A DNA stretch of 64,000 nucleotides from Pectobacterium sp. A5351 (GTDB taxonomy: Bacteria; Pseudomonadota; Gammaproteobacteria; Enterobacterales; Enterobacteriaceae). The position numbers and the translations under genes were made by a program. Position 1 is the stretch's first letter. Every line of letters begins with the position of its first letter. Of the stretch, positions 36,112 to 49,151 are shown one piece after another. Below the pieces are notes generated by a model. It was not told the DNA's origin. It was given only the letters and a program-made list of their open reading frames with translations, and made no database searches. The DNA is taken from positions 1,984,001-2,048,000 of the forward strand of contig NZ_CP116477.1 in assembly GCF_028335745.1 (NCBI RefSeq), in the 5' to 3' direction.

Positions 36112-36807
36112 TTATTCCGGTGCAGCCTCCCCAGGCTTATGCAGGCGTAAACCGATGCCATGCACCGTTTCTATCAGCGCAGATGTGAAGTTTTTGTCAA
36201 CCCGCTGGCGCAAGTCATGAATATGTGTGCGTAAAGCGCCACTATCAGGCGGTTCGTCACCCCAGAGCAAGTATTCCATTTCCTGTTTTTTGACGACAGC
36301 AGGAGCGGAGCGGATCAGGCACAGCAGCAATTTATGCGTGGTAGGGGTCAGGTTGATCGTCTGGCCCTGTCGCTGAGCCTGTGGGGCGCGAGTGTCTACT
36401 TGCAGATCTTCCCAGACTAGCGTGCCCTGTACCTGTTGCCCCAGGGCTCGGCGCACCAATGCTTTGATGCGTGCGTCCAGTTCCTGGAGTGAAAAGGGTT
36501 TGATCAGATAATCGTCAGCACCCAGCGCAAGGCCCTGCACGCGGTCATCTATCGGGTCGCGTGCGGTCAGCATCAATACCGGTACCGGATTCTGAAATTC
36601 CTGGCGTAATTTTCGGCACAGCGTCATACCGTCCAGCCGCGGCAGCATCAGATCCAACAAAATGGCGTCGTAATCATTCTGCGTGGCCATACGCAGGCCA
36701 GTGGCACCATCACGAGCGTCATCCAGCACATAGCCGAGTGGCTCGAAAAATTCGTACAGATTGGCAACCAGCTCAGGGTTGTCTTCGATAATGAGCAGGC
36801 GAGTCAT
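36112..36807 (-). CDS. OmpR/PmrA-type response regulator
   Basis: A 231-residue regulator. Receiver: 'LLIIEDNPELVANL', phospho-Asp in 'ILLDLMLPRLDG', Thr in 'LMLTARD' and Lys in 'DYLIKPFSLQEL'. The winged-helix DNA-binding domain follows from about residue 135 ('LTPTTHKLLLCLI', 'LRTHIHDLRQRVD', 'TVHGIGLRL'). It is transcribed away from the phosphoethanolamine transferase gene, with a CTTAAC-N5-CTTGAC direct repeat in between, which is the form of site bound by PmrA-like regulators. Confidence 0.88.
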   Translation of the reverse strand: MTRLLIIEDNPELVANLYEFFEPLGYVLDDARDGATGLRMATQNDYDAILLDLMLPRLDGMTLCRKLRQEFQNPVPVLMLTARDPIDDRVQGLALGADDYLIKPFSLQELDARIKALVRRALGQQVQGTLVWEDLQVDTRAPQAQRQGQTINLTPTTHKLLLCLIRSAPAVVKKQEMEYLLWGDEPPDSGALRTHIHDLRQRVDKNFTSALIETVHGIGLRLHKPGEAAPE

Positions 36808-36840
36808 AGATAATTAGTGTCTTAAATAGGTTATTGGGAT

Positions 36841-36857
36841 CTTAACAACATCTTGAC
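36841..36857 (+). promoter_or_regulatory. PmrA-box-like direct repeat
   Basis: CTTAAC-N5-CTTGAC with 11-bp period, close to the PmrA consensus (C/T)TTAA(T/G)-N5-(C/T)TTAA(T/G). Further CTTAAA at 36821 extends the array. It lies between the regulator and eptA starts. Confidence 0.55.
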
Positions 36858-36905
36858 ATATACTTATTGATACTACGCGCACTTTCAACTCGTTGGGGAT
36901 TGCGC

Positions 36906-38561
36906 GTGTTTCAACGTCTGTCATCCTTGCGGTTCAACCCGATACAACTGACCTGGGTAGCCGCACTGTTTTTCACCACCATTGGCAACGCTGGTCTGTG
37001 GCAAATGCTATGGTCCAAAGTGGAGATCAACAGCTTGCACAGCTTGCTGTTTTTCATCAGCCTGCCGGTTTTCTTTTTCTGTCTTATCAACCTGTTGCTT
37101 ACGCCAGTTTTGGCATTACCGTATGTGCGTAAGCCGCTACTGGCACTCTTGGTTGTTATCAGTGCTAGTTGCAGTTACTTCATGTTCAGCTATAACGTGC
37201 TGATCGATCGCAGCATGGTGCAGAACGTCTTCGAGACCAATCAGGCTGAACTCACCTCGTACTTTTCTATTCCCTTACTGCTCACCATTCTTGTGCTTGG
37301 TGTGTTACCTGCTGCGGTGATGGTTTGTCTGCCCACCAAACAGACCGTGCATCCCTTGCAAAATGCGATATGGTGGCTGGGCAATGTACTGGTGACGGTA
37401 GTGGTGCTTGTTGCAGTGACCATGGTGTTCTACAAGGACTACGCCTCGCTACTGCGCAATAACCTGCAAATCAGAGATCAGGTACTCCCCTTTAACTTTG
37501 TGCGCAACACCCACGGCTACCTGAAACGCTATCTGAAACGTACGACATCACAGTTGTTGCGAACCGTGGGTGAAGATGCCACTCGCCCTGTGATGATTGC
37601 TGGGGAACGGCCTAAACTTGTGATTGCCGTGGTCGGCGAAACCGCACGGGCACAGAACTTCCAGCTCAATGGTTATCCGCACGCAACTAATCCATCTCTG
37701 TCGCAGCGTGAAAACATCGTCAGTTTCAAAAATGTAACATCCTGTGGCACGGCAACCGCTATTTCACTACCCTGTATGTTTTCACGTATGACACGTACGC
37801 AATACGATGAGGTGCGTGCAGCGACAGAAGAGAACCTGCTCGACATCTTACAGCGGACTGGCGTACGTGTACTTTGGCGCAACAATAACAATGGCGGTTG
37901 TAAAGGCGTATGTGAGCGTATACCTACCGACGACATGCCTCTCCTGAAGATTGTCGATCAGTGCGCCAACAAGGATGGCACCTGTTATGACGATATACTA
38001 CTGCACCAACTCAGCGCTCGCATTGATGCCATGCATGGCGATGCACTGATCGTCTTACACCAGTTGGGCAGCCATGGGCCAACCTACTTCGAACGCTATC
38101 CGGCAGAAGACAAAATCTTCAGCCCCACCTGTGACAGTAACCAAATTCAGAAGTGCAGCAACGACGAACTGACCAACACTTACGACAACACGCTGGTCTA
38201 CACCGATCGGATGCTGGGCAAAACCATCGATTTACTGCAACGCTATTCAGAGCAACGTGACGTAGCTATGATCTATCTTTCCGACCACGGTGAATCGCTG
38301 GGAGAACGCGGAATTTATCTGCACGGCACGCCTTACTTCATTGCGCCAAAGGAACAAACGCAGGTGCCCATGGTGATGTGGTTTTCACCAGCATTTGTAC
38401 AAGATGTCGGCCTCAATCTCACCTGTCTGCGCAACAACGCGGACAATAAAGACTATAGCCATGACAACTTTTACCATTCCTTATTGGGCCTGTTTGCTGT
38501 TCAAAGCAGGGTGTACCAACCCGAACTGGATTTATTTGCGCCATGTCGTGAGCTGATGTGA
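36906..38561 (+). CDS. eptA: lipid A phosphoethanolamine transferase, EptA family
   Basis: A 551-residue inner-membrane enzyme that adds phosphoethanolamine to lipid A and so lowers its negative charge. Five hydrophobic segments fill residues about 10-180. The periplasmic catalytic domain has the Zn-site Glu in 'VVGETARAQNF', the nucleophile Thr in 'TSCGTATAISLPCMFS', 'LHQLGSHGPTYFERY', 'LSDHGESLGE' and 'LHGTPYF', and paired cysteines typical of the family. GTG 36906 is chosen because GGGGA sits 6 bases upstream; an upstream TTG (36867) is in frame but lacks a site. Family knowledge links such enzymes to polymyxin resistance; activity here is untested. Confidence 0.87.
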   Translation: MFQRLSSLRFNPIQLTWVAALFFTTIGNAGLWQMLWSKVEINSLHSLLFFISLPVFFFCLINLLLTPVLALPYVRKPLLALLVVISASCSYFMFSYNVLIDRSMVQNVFETNQAELTSYFSIPLLLTILVLGVLPAAVMVCLPTKQTVHPLQNAIWWLGNVLVTVVVLVAVTMVFYKDYASLLRNNLQIRDQVLPFNFVRNTHGYLKRYLKRTTSQLLRTVGEDATRPVMIAGERPKLVIAVVGETARAQNFQLNGYPHATNPSLSQRENIVSFKNVTSCGTATAISLPCMFSRMTRTQYDEVRAATEENLLDILQRTGVRVLWRNNNNGGCKGVCERIPTDDMPLLKIVDQCANKDGTCYDDILLHQLSARIDAMHGDALIVLHQLGSHGPTYFERYPAEDKIFSPTCDSNQIQKCSNDELTNTYDNTLVYTDRMLGKTIDLLQRYSEQRDVAMIYLSDHGESLGERGIYLHGTPYFIAPKEQTQVPMVMWFSPAFVQDVGLNLTCLRNNADNKDYSHDNFYHSLLGLFAVQSRVYQPELDLFAPCRELM

Positions 38562-38800
38562 GTTTCGTTGCCACTTCGCCGTTGGCCTATTCAACCCCAC
38601 ACGGGAGTAGTTTGTGTCAAAAAATCAACGTTGAAAAATTCGTCGCTGGAACGCTGGCAAACCGTTTTGGCGTTCCTGCATTCGCCTTAAATATCCTTGC
38701 TCAACTTTTGCCAGCATCCGCCATGAGTGAGCTTGCTGGCCGAGGCCTAAACTGGGTGCTCAAGCATCGCCAGAAGTGGCTTGAATCGCGCAAGAAATAA
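38558..38800 (+). CDS. small hypothetical protein after eptA (80 aa)
   Basis: A frame starting with GTG that overlaps the eptA stop by 4 bp, so it could be coupled to it. It encodes 80 residues with a mildly hydrophobic centre ('[20 protein letters not shown]') and a basic end ('[12 protein letters not shown]'). No family was recognised. It ends just before the IS3 remnant and may itself be a fragment of something larger. Confidence 0.35.
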   Translation: MSFVATSPLAYSTPHGSSLCQKINVEKFVAGTLANRFGVPAFALNILAQLLPASAMSELAGRGLNWVLKHRQKWLESRKK

Positions 38801-38814
38801 AAAGAAGCTGGAAA

Positions 38815-39435
<621 letters not shown>

Positions 39436-39440
<5 letters not shown>

Positions 39441-39894
39441 GTCGTGCTTCAGCGGCAACGGTCGATGCACCGCGTTTAGCGGTTTCCTGAAGAATTTTAA
39501 GAATATGGTGCGGGGTGATTTCCCTGATAGGAAGTTTGCCGATGGCGGGGGAAAACTACGCGCTCCAGCATATCAAGGCGGCGCGTTTTGGTGATGTCGG
39601 CCCAATCTTTCATTTGTAACCACTCTTTGGCGATAAGCTCAAAGGTGTTGGAGGCATCGTTGACCTTGCGGATCTTATCTAACTGACGAGCCTGTGCCGG
39701 GTTGACTCCCTCTGCAACTTGCTTGCTCGCATTTCTCCCGCGCTTCGGCAAGTTTTATCGCTGGATACTCAGCCAGCGCAAACATGCTGGATTTGCCGTT
39801 GGGTTTCACTTCGAGGTAGAGACCGTTGAAGTCATTGAGTCGATAGAGTTTTTCTTTCGGCTTGCAGTACGGCATTGCGTATCGTGAGCATAGC
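39436..39894 (-). pseudogene. decayed P4-type phage/island integrase, N-terminal part
   Basis: The pieces read as the start of a tyrosine integrase of the P4/DUF4102 type: 'KPKEKLYRLNDFNGLYLEVKPNGK', 'LAEYPAIKLAEAREK', 'EGVNPAQARQLDKIRKVND', '[26 protein letters not shown]', and '[22 protein letters not shown]'. They lie in several frames with small gaps. The sequence then runs directly into the IS3 OrfA remnant at about 39436-39441, so the catalytic C-terminal domain is missing. It marks the edge of a former island beside ychF. Confidence 0.8.
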
Positions 39895-40019
39895 GAGTCC
39901 TTGTCTATTTCTTATACCGCTATTGTACTCACCTAAAATGAAGATGGAAACGGATTGTACTCATGCCTGTACTCATTTTTGACTGTGCTGTCATGAGATT
40001 ACGTGAGATGTCATGAAAA

Positions 40020-40050
40020 GAAAAATCCACGCAACTGCGTGGATTTTATG
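40020..40050 (-). terminator. terminator of ychF
   Basis: TCCACGCA / TGCGTGGA stem with a 3-4 base loop and T-runs on both sides (read on the minus strand), about 60 bases after the ychF stop. Confidence 0.8.
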
Positions 40051-40105
40051 AAGTATCTCAGTCTTCATGCGATGCTGTGAGATCCCATGAGACAACAAAA
40101 TCAAA

Positions 40106-41197
40106 TTAGACGTTGAACAGGAAGTTCATGACATCGCCATCTTTAACGATGTAGTCTTTGCCTTCTGAACGCATTTTCCCCGCTTCTTTCGCGCCTTGCT
40201 CACCTTTGTAGGTGATGAAATCTTCATAGGCGATAGTCTGGGCGCGGATGAAGCCTTTCTCGAAATCGGTGTGGATTTTACCTGCGGCCTGCGGCGCGGT
40301 GGCACCGACAGGGATGGTCCATGCGCGAACTTCTTTCACGCCCGCGGTGAAATAGGTTTGCAGGTTCAACAGTTCATAGCCCGCGCGGATAACACGGTTC
40401 AGACCTGGTTCTTCCAGACCTAACTCAGCCATAAACTCTTCACGGTCAGCATCATCCAGTTCCGCGATATCTGATTCAACGGCGGCACAGACGGCCACGA
40501 CGACAGAACCTTCAGCGGCCGCGATTTCACGCACTTTATCGAGGTACGGGTTATTTTCAAAACCGTCTTCGTTGACGTTGGCGATGTACATGGTTGGCTT
40601 CAGCGTCAGGAAGCTCAGATATTTGATGGCTGCTTTATCTTCATCGCTTAAATCCAGCGAGCGCAGCATGCCTGCGTTCTCCAACTGTGGTAAGCATTTC
40701 TCCAGCGCGGCTAGCTCAGCTTTCGCATCTTTATCGCCGCCTTTGGCTCTTTTCTGCACGCGGTGAATGGCACGTTCACAGGTATCGAGGTCAGACAACG
40801 CCAGTTCGGTGTTGATGACGTCGATGTCATCGGCTGGGTCAACCTTGTTGCTTACGTGGATGATGTTGTCGTTTTCAAAGCAGCGTACAACGTGTCCGAT
40901 GGCTTCCGTTTCACGGATGTTGGTCAGGAACTGATTACCCAAACCTTCACCTTTGGATGCGCCCTTTACCAGACCGGCGATATCAACAAATTCCATGGTG
41001 GTAGGGAGGATACGTTGCGGCTTAACGATTTCAGCCAGTTTGTCCAGACGTGGATCGGGCATTGGCACGACGCCAGTGTTCGGCTCGATGGTACAAAACG
41101 GGAAGTTGGCCGCTTCGATGCCTGCTTTGGTCAACGCATTGAACAGTGTGGATTTACCGACGTTAGGCAGCCCAACGATACCGCATTTGAATCCCAT
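40106..41197 (-). CDS. ychF: ribosome-binding ATPase/GTPase YchF (Obg family)
   Basis: A 363-residue P-loop protein: '[22 protein letters not shown]' (Walker A), '[18 protein letters not shown]' (switch II), 'NVNEDG' in the base-recognition place where YchF uses NxxE and prefers ATP, and a C-terminal TGS domain ('[15 protein letters not shown]'). Full family length. YchF/OLA1 associates with ribosomes and stress control. It follows pth on the same strand, as in other enterobacteria. Confidence 0.97.
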   Translation of the reverse strand: MGFKCGIVGLPNVGKSTLFNALTKAGIEAANFPFCTIEPNTGVVPMPDPRLDKLAEIVKPQRILPTTMEFVDIAGLVKGASKGEGLGNQFLTNIRETEAIGHVVRCFENDNIIHVSNKVDPADDIDVINTELALSDLDTCERAIHRVQKRAKGGDKDAKAELAALEKCLPQLENAGMLRSLDLSDEDKAAIKYLSFLTLKPTMYIANVNEDGFENNPYLDKVREIAAAEGSVVVAVCAAVESDIAELDDADREEFMAELGLEEPGLNRVIRAGYELLNLQTYFTAGVKEVRAWTIPVGATAPQAAGKIHTDFEKGFIRAQTIAYEDFITYKGEQGAKEAGKMRSEGKDYIVKDGDVMNFLFNV

Positions 41198-41326
41198 GTT
41201 TATATCACCTTAAATAACTTATTAATCAGACGATTACTGTATATCGCCTGTCAGAATGGAAACATTACGGCCGATTATACACGGAATGGCGATTTATCTC
41301 GATCTGCCATCCGCATTCTGACCAGA

Positions 41327-41914
41327 TTATGCCGCTTTGAAGGCATGCAAGCGGTTCATCGCTTTGATCATGTCTTCTTTCATCAGAATTTCTGTGCAGC
41401 GCACGGCTTCGTCAATGGCATCGTCGATCAGCGTCTGCTCGCTTGTCGGTGGTTTACCCAGCACAAAGCCGGTCACTTTGCTTTTATCACCCGGATGGCC
41501 GATACCAATGCGTAAACGGTGGAAGTTTGGGTTGTTACCCAATTTGCTGATGATGTCTTTCAGCCCGTTGTGGCCGCCGTGCCCACCACCCAGTTTAAGT
41601 TTGGCAATCCCCGGTAATAAATCCAGTTCATCGTGTGCAACCAGAATTTCATCAGGTTGAATGCGATAGAAGGTCGCCATTGCCGTGACGGCTTTGCCAC
41701 TCAGATTCATGAACGTAGTAGGGACCAGCAGGCGTACATCTTGCCCAGCCAGATTCAGGCGGGAGGTGTAACCAAAAAATTTACTTTCTTCTTTCAGTGG
41801 CTGACGGTAAGACTCCGCCAGACGATCGACAAACCAGGCGCCCGCATTATGGCGGGTGGCGGCATATTCAGCGCCGGGGTTCGCCAGGCCGACAATTAAT
41901 TTAATGCTGCTCAC
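41327..41914 (-). CDS. pth: peptidyl-tRNA hydrolase
   Basis: A 195-residue enzyme that frees tRNA from peptidyl-tRNA dropped by ribosomes. Catalytic residues are visible: '[22 protein letters not shown]' (Asn and the catalytic His), '[15 protein letters not shown]' (Asn), '[18 protein letters not shown]' (Asp), and '[12 protein letters not shown]'. Its start is at 41914; ychF follows about 130 bp downstream in the same direction. Confidence 0.97.
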   Translation of the reverse strand: MSSIKLIVGLANPGAEYAATRHNAGAWFVDRLAESYRQPLKEESKFFGYTSRLNLAGQDVRLLVPTTFMNLSGKAVTAMATFYRIQPDEILVAHDELDLLPGIAKLKLGGGHGGHNGLKDIISKLGNNPNFHRLRIGIGHPGDKSKVTGFVLGKPPTSEQTLIDDAIDEAVRCTEILMKEDMIKAMNRLHAFKAA

Positions 41915-42027
41915 GGTATATTCCAGATTACGTGCTTAAACTGACGCAGGGTTGCGTGATAAACGAAAGCGCTAGTTTACACACCGTGTGGTGGATAGCA
42001 AAATCTCGGTGCTGGAATGTAAATACC

Positions 42028-42075
42028 ATGTCATTTGTAAATATAATGTCATTTGTAAATATAATGTTATTTGTT
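42028..42075 (+). repeat. short tandem repeat (18-bp unit)
   Basis: The unit ATGTCATTTGTAAATATA occurs twice in tandem (42028-42045, 42046-42063) followed by a partial, diverged third copy. It lies in the 349-bp AT-rich gap between divergent pth and ychH, which holds no gene. Confidence 0.75.
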
Positions 42076-42263
42076 CAGTGATGTGATTATTCGAATTTTT
42101 GTCTATTTATTTGCTTAAACGTAAAAAATATTAATCATTCCTTTTATCTGTGATCCCTCCCGCAATCATCAAGGTTCATTGTTGTCTATAATTACACCAA
42201 TAATAAGAAAGTAGACGGTAATTGCACTCCGATTCATCCACAGAATTAATCTGGAGGTGGCAG

Positions 42264-42533
42264 ATGAAACGTAAAAATGTGACAGTATTGGGTAACATGT
42301 TGATGGGGCTCGGTATGATCCTGATGATTGGCGGTATCGGTTTTTCCATCGCCAGCCAATTCCCTAAACTGAATGTCCCTGAATTCATGACTTATATTGA
42401 TCTGGTCGGTATTTTTTCTGGCGCAATATTTTGGTTAGTGGGAGCACGTATTAGCGGGCGTGAGGAAATCGCAGACCGTTATTGGTGGGTTAAACACTTT
42501 GATAAGCGTTGTCGCCGCCAGCAACACCGATAA
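42264..42533 (+). CDS. ychH: YchH family stress-induced inner-membrane protein
   Basis: An 89-residue protein with two hydrophobic segments ('VLGNMLMGLGMILMIGGIGF' and 'YIDLVGIFSGAIFWLVGA') and a basic end. Length, sequence and position between pth and prs match YchH of E. coli, a small protein raised under hydrogen peroxide and cadmium stress. ATG 42264 has GGAGGTGG upstream; a longer frame from 42222 does not fit the family. Confidence 0.9.
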   Translation: MKRKNVTVLGNMLMGLGMILMIGGIGFSIASQFPKLNVPEFMTYIDLVGIFSGAIFWLVGARISGREEIADRYWWVKHFDKRCRRQQHR

Positions 42534-42576
42534 CCGTTAATGGCACCACAGGCATTAACGAAAATTGAACATGAGA

Positions 42577-42607
42577 GCCACTGTAGCCTCGCTATGGTGG
42601 TTTTTTT
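42577..42607 (+). terminator. terminator of ychH
   Basis: CCACTGTAGC / GCTATGGTGG imperfect stem with a CTC loop, followed by seven T. Confidence 0.8.
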
Positions 42608-42632
42608 ATAGTGACATGTATAGAAATAAGAA

Positions 42633-42654
42633 AGCCACCTTGTTACAGGTGGCT
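42633..42654 (-). terminator. terminator of prs
   Basis: Perfect 8-bp stem AGCCACCT / AGGTGGCT with a 6-base loop and a T-rich tract on the minus strand, 42 bases after the prs stop. Confidence 0.8.
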
Positions 42655-42695
42655 CCCTCATTATCGTTTGCGATCGGTTACCCGGTCAGCAGCGA

Positions 42696-44652
<1,957 letters not shown>

Positions 44653-44655
44653 CGC

Positions 44656-45279
44656 TTATTTAACCATCCAGTTATTCATTTTCAGTTTGATACGCTGTTC
44701 CCCCTGAACCAGTTCCAGACTGGTTGGGAGCGGAGGCGTCAGCTCGGTGTTGTAACTCTGATAGCTGACATTCCAGTTTTGATTGCCCTGGCGATAGGTG
44801 ACGGTTTTCAGCAGATAGCGCTCATCCAGTGTGAATTCGGTCGCATCGCCCGGAATACCGATAATCCACTGGCGCAGATTGTTCAGCGGGATCGCCATAC
44901 CGGTGAGTTGCTGAATCATGTATTCGGCATTTTTCCCCACGTAGCGCTTGCCCTGATTATCAGTGATTTGTACGCCGTCAGGCTGGGCGCGCAATTCTAA
45001 CTCTGTACTGCCGAGTGGGTTGGTCAGCAGCAGTCGATAACGCTGTGGCGGAGTGTCCTGCCAGAAAAAATTGGCTGATACTCTTTTGCTATCGGAGATA
45101 TAGGCAAAAGCGCCGCGAGTCTGATATTGGCTGAGTTGCTGGACTTTTTGCTGATGCTGTTGCCACTCTGGCGAGGTGGGGCTTTTACCCGTTTGAGTGG
45201 GTTGATGAACGCTACAGGCGGCTAGCAACACGCTGGCTAAAGGCAGTAAACGCAGGCATCGGACGGTTTTGGTTGGCAT
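44656..45279 (-). CDS. lolB: outer-membrane lipoprotein receptor LolB
   Basis: A 207-residue lipoprotein with a lipobox in '[15 protein letters not shown]', so the mature form starts at the Cys. '[23 protein letters not shown]', '[25 protein letters not shown]' and '[14 protein letters not shown]' are conserved LolB parts. It receives lipoproteins from LolA and inserts them in the outer membrane. ATG 45279 (AGGA upstream) is used; the frame extends to 45351 without a site. Divergent from hemA. Confidence 0.95.
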   Translation of the reverse strand: MPTKTVRCLRLLPLASVLLAACSVHQPTQTGKSPTSPEWQQHQQKVQQLSQYQTRGAFAYISDSKRVSANFFWQDTPPQRYRLLLTNPLGSTELELRAQPDGVQITDNQGKRYVGKNAEYMIQQLTGMAIPLNNLRQWIIGIPGDATEFTLDERYLLKTVTYRQGNQNWNVSYQSYNTELTPPLPTSLELVQGEQRIKLKMNNWMVK

Positions 45280-45511
45280 GTCGGTCGTATCCTGTAAATG
45301 AACGAAGTTCGTGAAATACGTCACGCTAACGGGCTTACCGTTCAGCGTCAATGGTTGTTATTCATTAATGGCGTTTATTGTTTTTTGTCAAAAAGTGACT
45401 ACCTCAGACGAGGTGTATCGCGCGCTGTCGCTTTTCTTGCACCTCTGCATCAAGTAGAATGCGACTCAAACGAAATCCATACTAAGACCGGTATTACTCA
45501 GAAACAGCCTA

Positions 45512-46768
45512 ATGACCCTGCTTGCGCTTGGTATTAATCACAAAACCGCACCGGTTTCTCTGCGTGAACGCGTTGTGTTCTCACCAGATAAACTCGGCGT
45601 GGCCCTCGACAGTCTGCTACAGCAACCGCTGGTGCAGGGCGGCGTTGTGCTGTCTACCTGCAATCGTACGGAACTCTATCTTAGCGTTGACGAACAGGAA
45701 AACCAGCGTGAACAGCTGATTCGCTGGCTGTGTGAATATCATCAATTGCGCCCGGAAGAGGTCAACGGCAGTCTGTACTGGCATCAGGATAACGCCGCGG
45801 TTAGCCACTTGATGCGCGTGGCCAGCGGTCTGGATTCTCTGGTGTTAGGCGAACCGCAGATTTTGGGGCAGGTGAAGAAGGCGTTTGCCGAATCACAGCG
45901 TGGTCATTCCTTGTCCAGCGAACTGGAGCGGCTGTTCCAGAAGTCTTTTACTGTGGCTAAACGCGTTCGTACGGAAACGGATATCGGTGCCAGTGCGGTA
46001 TCGGTGGCCTTTGCCGCCTGTACACTGGCGCGGCAGATCTTTGAATCACTCGCGGACGTTACCGTACTGCTGGTCGGTGCGGGAGAAACCATTGAACTGG
46101 TCGCGCGTTATCTTCGTGAGCATAAAGTACAGAAAATGGTGATCGCGAATCGCACCCGTGAACGTGCCCAGGCGCTGGCAACGGAAGTGGGAGCAGACGT
46201 TATCACGCTGGCCGAGTTGGATGAACAGCTTGCTCAGGCCGACATCGTGATCAGTTCAACGGCCAGTACGCTGCCGATTATCGGAAAAGGGATGATGGAA
46301 CGGACGCTGAAAGCGAGACGGAATCAGCCAATGCTGATGGTGGATATTGCGGTACCGCGTGATATTGAGCCGGAAGTCTGCAAATTGCCTAACGTTTATC
46401 TTTACAGCGTGGACGATCTGCATGCGATCATCCAGCATAACCTCGCGCAGCGCAAAGCGGCGGCGGTGCAGGCTGAATCTATCGTGCAGCAGGAAAGCTC
46501 CGACTTCATGGCGTGGCTGCGTGCGCAGTCAGCGGCAGAGACCATTCGTGATTATCGCGCTCAGGCTGATGAACTGCGTGCGGAAATGACGGCCAAGGCG
46601 CTGGCTGCCATCCAACAAGGTAATGATGTTGACGCGGTGATTCAGGAACTGACGCATCGCTTAACCAATCGTCTGATTCACGCGCCGACCAAATCCCTTC
46701 AGCAAGCCGCTCGTGACGGCGACCAACACCGGTTACAAATTTTACGTGACAGCCTTGGGCTGGACTAG
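45512..46768 (+). CDS. hemA: glutamyl-tRNA reductase
   Basis: A 418-residue enzyme that starts tetrapyrrole synthesis by reducing glutamyl-tRNA with NADPH. Seen: '[20 protein letters not shown]' at the N-terminus, the catalytic Cys in '[11 protein letters not shown]' (about residue 50), the signature '[24 protein letters not shown]', the Rossmann loop '[17 protein letters not shown]', and the helical tail. It heads the hemA-prfA-prmC operon. Confidence 0.97.
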   Translation: MTLLALGINHKTAPVSLRERVVFSPDKLGVALDSLLQQPLVQGGVVLSTCNRTELYLSVDEQENQREQLIRWLCEYHQLRPEEVNGSLYWHQDNAAVSHLMRVASGLDSLVLGEPQILGQVKKAFAESQRGHSLSSELERLFQKSFTVAKRVRTETDIGASAVSVAFAACTLARQIFESLADVTVLLVGAGETIELVARYLREHKVQKMVIANRTRERAQALATEVGADVITLAELDEQLAQADIVISSTASTLPIIGKGMMERTLKARRNQPMLMVDIAVPRDIEPEVCKLPNVYLYSVDDLHAIIQHNLAQRKAAAVQAESIVQQESSDFMAWLRAQSAAETIRDYRAQADELRAEMTAKALAAIQQGNDVDAVIQELTHRLTNRLIHAPTKSLQQAARDGDQHRLQILRDSLGLD

Positions 46769-46814
46769 CATTCATCTCTACTATTTATCTCTACTACAGG
46801 ATTTAACCGCCCGC

Positions 46815-47900
46815 ATGAAGCCTTCTATTGTTGCTAAACTGGAAGCGTTACAAGAACGCCATGAAGAAGTCCAGGCGTTACTCGGTGAGCCCAGCGTCAT
46901 CGCTGATATGGATCGCTTTCGCGCACTGTCGCGAGAATATGCGCAGCTCACTGATATTACCCGCTGTTTCCAACAATGGCAGCAGGCACAAGAGGATCAG
47001 CAAACCGCAGAAATGATGCTGGACGATCCTGAAATGCGCGATATGGCGCAGGAAGAGCTGAAAGAAAGCAAAGCGACAATTGAAGCACTGGAGCAGCAGC
47101 TTCAGGTGCTGTTGTTGCCGAAAGATCCCGACGATGAGCGCGGCTGTTTTCTGGAAGTGCGTGCCGGGACGGGCGGCGACGAAGCCGCGATTTTTGCTGG
47201 CGATCTGTTCCGTATGTACAGCCGCTATGCCGAATCACGCCGCTGGCGCGTTGAGGTGATGAGCGCCAGCGATGGAGAACATGGCGGTTATAAAGAAATT
47301 ATCGCTAAAATCTCCGGCGATGGCGTGTACGGTCAGCTCAAATTTGAATCCGGCGGCCATCGCGTGCAGCGTGTTCCTGCCACAGAATCTCAAGGGCGCA
47401 TTCACACATCGGCCTGTACGGTCGCCGTGATGGCGGAAGTGCCGGAAGCGGAACTGCCGGACATCAACCCTGCGGATTTGCGTATCGATACCTTCCGCTC
47501 TTCTGGCGCGGGCGGTCAACACGTTAACACCACCGATTCCGCCATTCGTATTACCCACCTCCCAACGGGTATTGTCGTGGAATGTCAGGACGAGCGTTCA
47601 CAGCATAAAAACAAAGCCAAAGCGCTGTCTGTGCTGGGGGCGCGTATTCGTGCGGCAGAAGTGCAGAAACGTCAGCAGGAAGAAGCGTCAACTCGCCGTA
47701 ACCTGCTCGGCAGTGGCGATCGCTCTGACCGCATCCGCACCTACAACTTCCCGCAGGGAAGGGTGACCGATCACCGCATTAACCTGACGCTTTACCGACT
47801 GGATGAAGTCATGGAAGGGAAACTGGATACGCTGATTCAGCCTGTCGTGCAGGAATACCAGGCCGATCAGCTTGCGACATTGTCCGAGCAGGAATCATGA
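46815..47900 (+). CDS. prfA: peptide chain release factor 1
   Basis: A 361-residue class I release factor for UAA and UAG. The GGQ hydrolysis motif is in '[22 protein letters not shown]', the stop-codon recognition region holds '[16 protein letters not shown]' (PAT motif), and '[14 protein letters not shown]' is conserved. ATG 46815 gives the family length; the open frame extends upstream into hemA. The stop overlaps the prmC start by 4 bp. Confidence 0.97.
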   Translation: MKPSIVAKLEALQERHEEVQALLGEPSVIADMDRFRALSREYAQLTDITRCFQQWQQAQEDQQTAEMMLDDPEMRDMAQEELKESKATIEALEQQLQVLLLPKDPDDERGCFLEVRAGTGGDEAAIFAGDLFRMYSRYAESRRWRVEVMSASDGEHGGYKEIIAKISGDGVYGQLKFESGGHRVQRVPATESQGRIHTSACTVAVMAEVPEAELPDINPADLRIDTFRSSGAGGQHVNTTDSAIRITHLPTGIVVECQDERSQHKNKAKALSVLGARIRAAEVQKRQQEEASTRRNLLGSGDRSDRIRTYNFPQGRVTDHRINLTLYRLDEVMEGKLDTLIQPVVQEYQADQLATLSEQES

Positions 47901-48742
47901 CGTACCAGGATTGGTTAATCTCTGCCGCGGCTCAGCTTGCGGCGGGAGCAAGCCCGAAGCGAGATGCGGAAATTTTGCTGGGCTTTGTGACTGGCAAGCC
48001 CCGCACGTTCCTGCTGGCGTTTGGTGAAACTGAGCTGAACGCGGCTGAACAGCAGCAGTTAGCTGAATTGCTGGCGCGCCGTGAACAGGGTGAACCTATC
48101 GCCTATTTGACCGGCGAGCGCGAGTTCTGGTCAATGCCGCTGGCCGTGTCGCCCGCCACGCTGATTCCTCGCCCCGATACCGAGTGCCTGGTTGAACAAG
48201 CGCTGCTGCGCCTACCTCAAACGCCGTGTGCTGTACTGGATTTGGGCACCGGAACCGGAGCGATCGCGCTAGCACTGGCCATTGAGCGGCGTGATTGCCG
48301 GGTGACTGGCATTGATGTTCAACCAGACGCTGTCGCGTTAGCGACAAAAAATGCCCGGCAATTGGGGGTCAACAACGCTCGTTTCTTGTCAGGAAGCTGG
48401 TATTCACCGCTTGATCAAACGCGCTTTGCGCTCATCGCCAGTAATCCACCGTATATCGATGCGAATGATGTGCATCTGTTGCAGGGTGATGTTCGTTTTG
48501 AACCGGCCAGCGCGTTGATTGCCGCCGACAACGGGTTGGCGGATTTACGCACCATCATTGAATCTGCCCCACATTATTTAGAGGTCGGTGGCTGGCTGTT
48601 GCTGGAACATGGCTGGCAACAGGCTGATGCAGTGCGTCAGCTTTTGCAGGCACGCGGATTCACACAAATAGAAACCTGTCAGGACTACGGTGGCAATGAC
48701 CGGGTGTCATTAGGACGCTGGTTGGATGCCCCAACGCATTAG
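47897..48742 (+). CDS. prmC: release factor glutamine methyltransferase
   Basis: A 281-residue SAM-dependent methyltransferase that modifies the GGQ glutamine of release factors. It has the N-terminal helical domain, '[15 protein letters not shown]', SAM motif '[18 protein letters not shown]', and the catalytic '[15 protein letters not shown]'. It starts within the prfA stop (ATGA), so substrate and modifier are coupled. Confidence 0.97.
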   Translation: MTYQDWLISAAAQLAAGASPKRDAEILLGFVTGKPRTFLLAFGETELNAAEQQQLAELLARREQGEPIAYLTGEREFWSMPLAVSPATLIPRPDTECLVEQALLRLPQTPCAVLDLGTGTGAIALALAIERRDCRVTGIDVQPDAVALATKNARQLGVNNARFLSGSWYSPLDQTRFALIASNPPYIDANDVHLLQGDVRFEPASALIAADNGLADLRTIIESAPHYLEVGGWLLLEHGWQQADAVRQLLQARGFTQIETCQDYGGNDRVSLGRWLDAPTH

Positions 48743-48747
48743 GAGCA

Positions 48748-49149
48748 ATGGACGTGATAACTCTTTACCCAGCCACGATATATCTGCATCTGGCAACGGT
48801 TAGCATCAGTATTTCCCTGTTTATTATTCGTTTTTTCTGGCTGTGCCGACAATCGCCTTTGCTGCAACAGCGCTGGGTGAAAATTCTGCCGCATATTAAC
48901 GATACCTTGTTATTAATCAGCGGTATTGGTTTAATCATTATTAGCCACACTTATCCATTTACGCCTGAGCAAAGCTGGCTGACGGAAAAACTGTTTGGCG
49001 TTATTATTTATATCCTCCTTGGCGCTATCGCCTTGGGGAAACGCCCCCGTAGCCAGAATGTTCGCTGGCTGGCGTTTGTATCTGCTTTAATGTGCTTTGG
49101 TGTGGTCGTGCTACTGGCACTGACTCATTCACCGTTGCTGATGGAATAA
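48748..49149 (+). CDS. sirB2: SirB2/YchQ-family membrane protein
   Basis: A 133-residue inner-membrane protein with four hydrophobic segments, for example 'HLATVSISISLFIIRFFWL' and 'INDTLLLISGIGLIIISH'. Size, topology and its place between prmC and sirB1 match SirB2, whose biochemical role is unknown. Either ATG 48748 or GTG 48754 may be the start; AGGAG is better spaced for the GTG. Confidence 0.88.
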   Translation: MDVITLYPATIYLHLATVSISISLFIIRFFWLCRQSPLLQQRWVKILPHINDTLLLISGIGLIIISHTYPFTPEQSWLTEKLFGVIIYILLGAIALGKRPRSQNVRWLAFVSALMCFGVVVLLALTHSPLLME

Positions 49150-49151
49150 TT

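Noticed and set aside
36853..36873. TTGACA and nearby TATACT/GATACT as a sigma-70 promoter for eptA
   Set aside because: Spacing between the two elements is far too short (about 3-9 bases); TTGACA is more likely part of the PmrA-like repeat.
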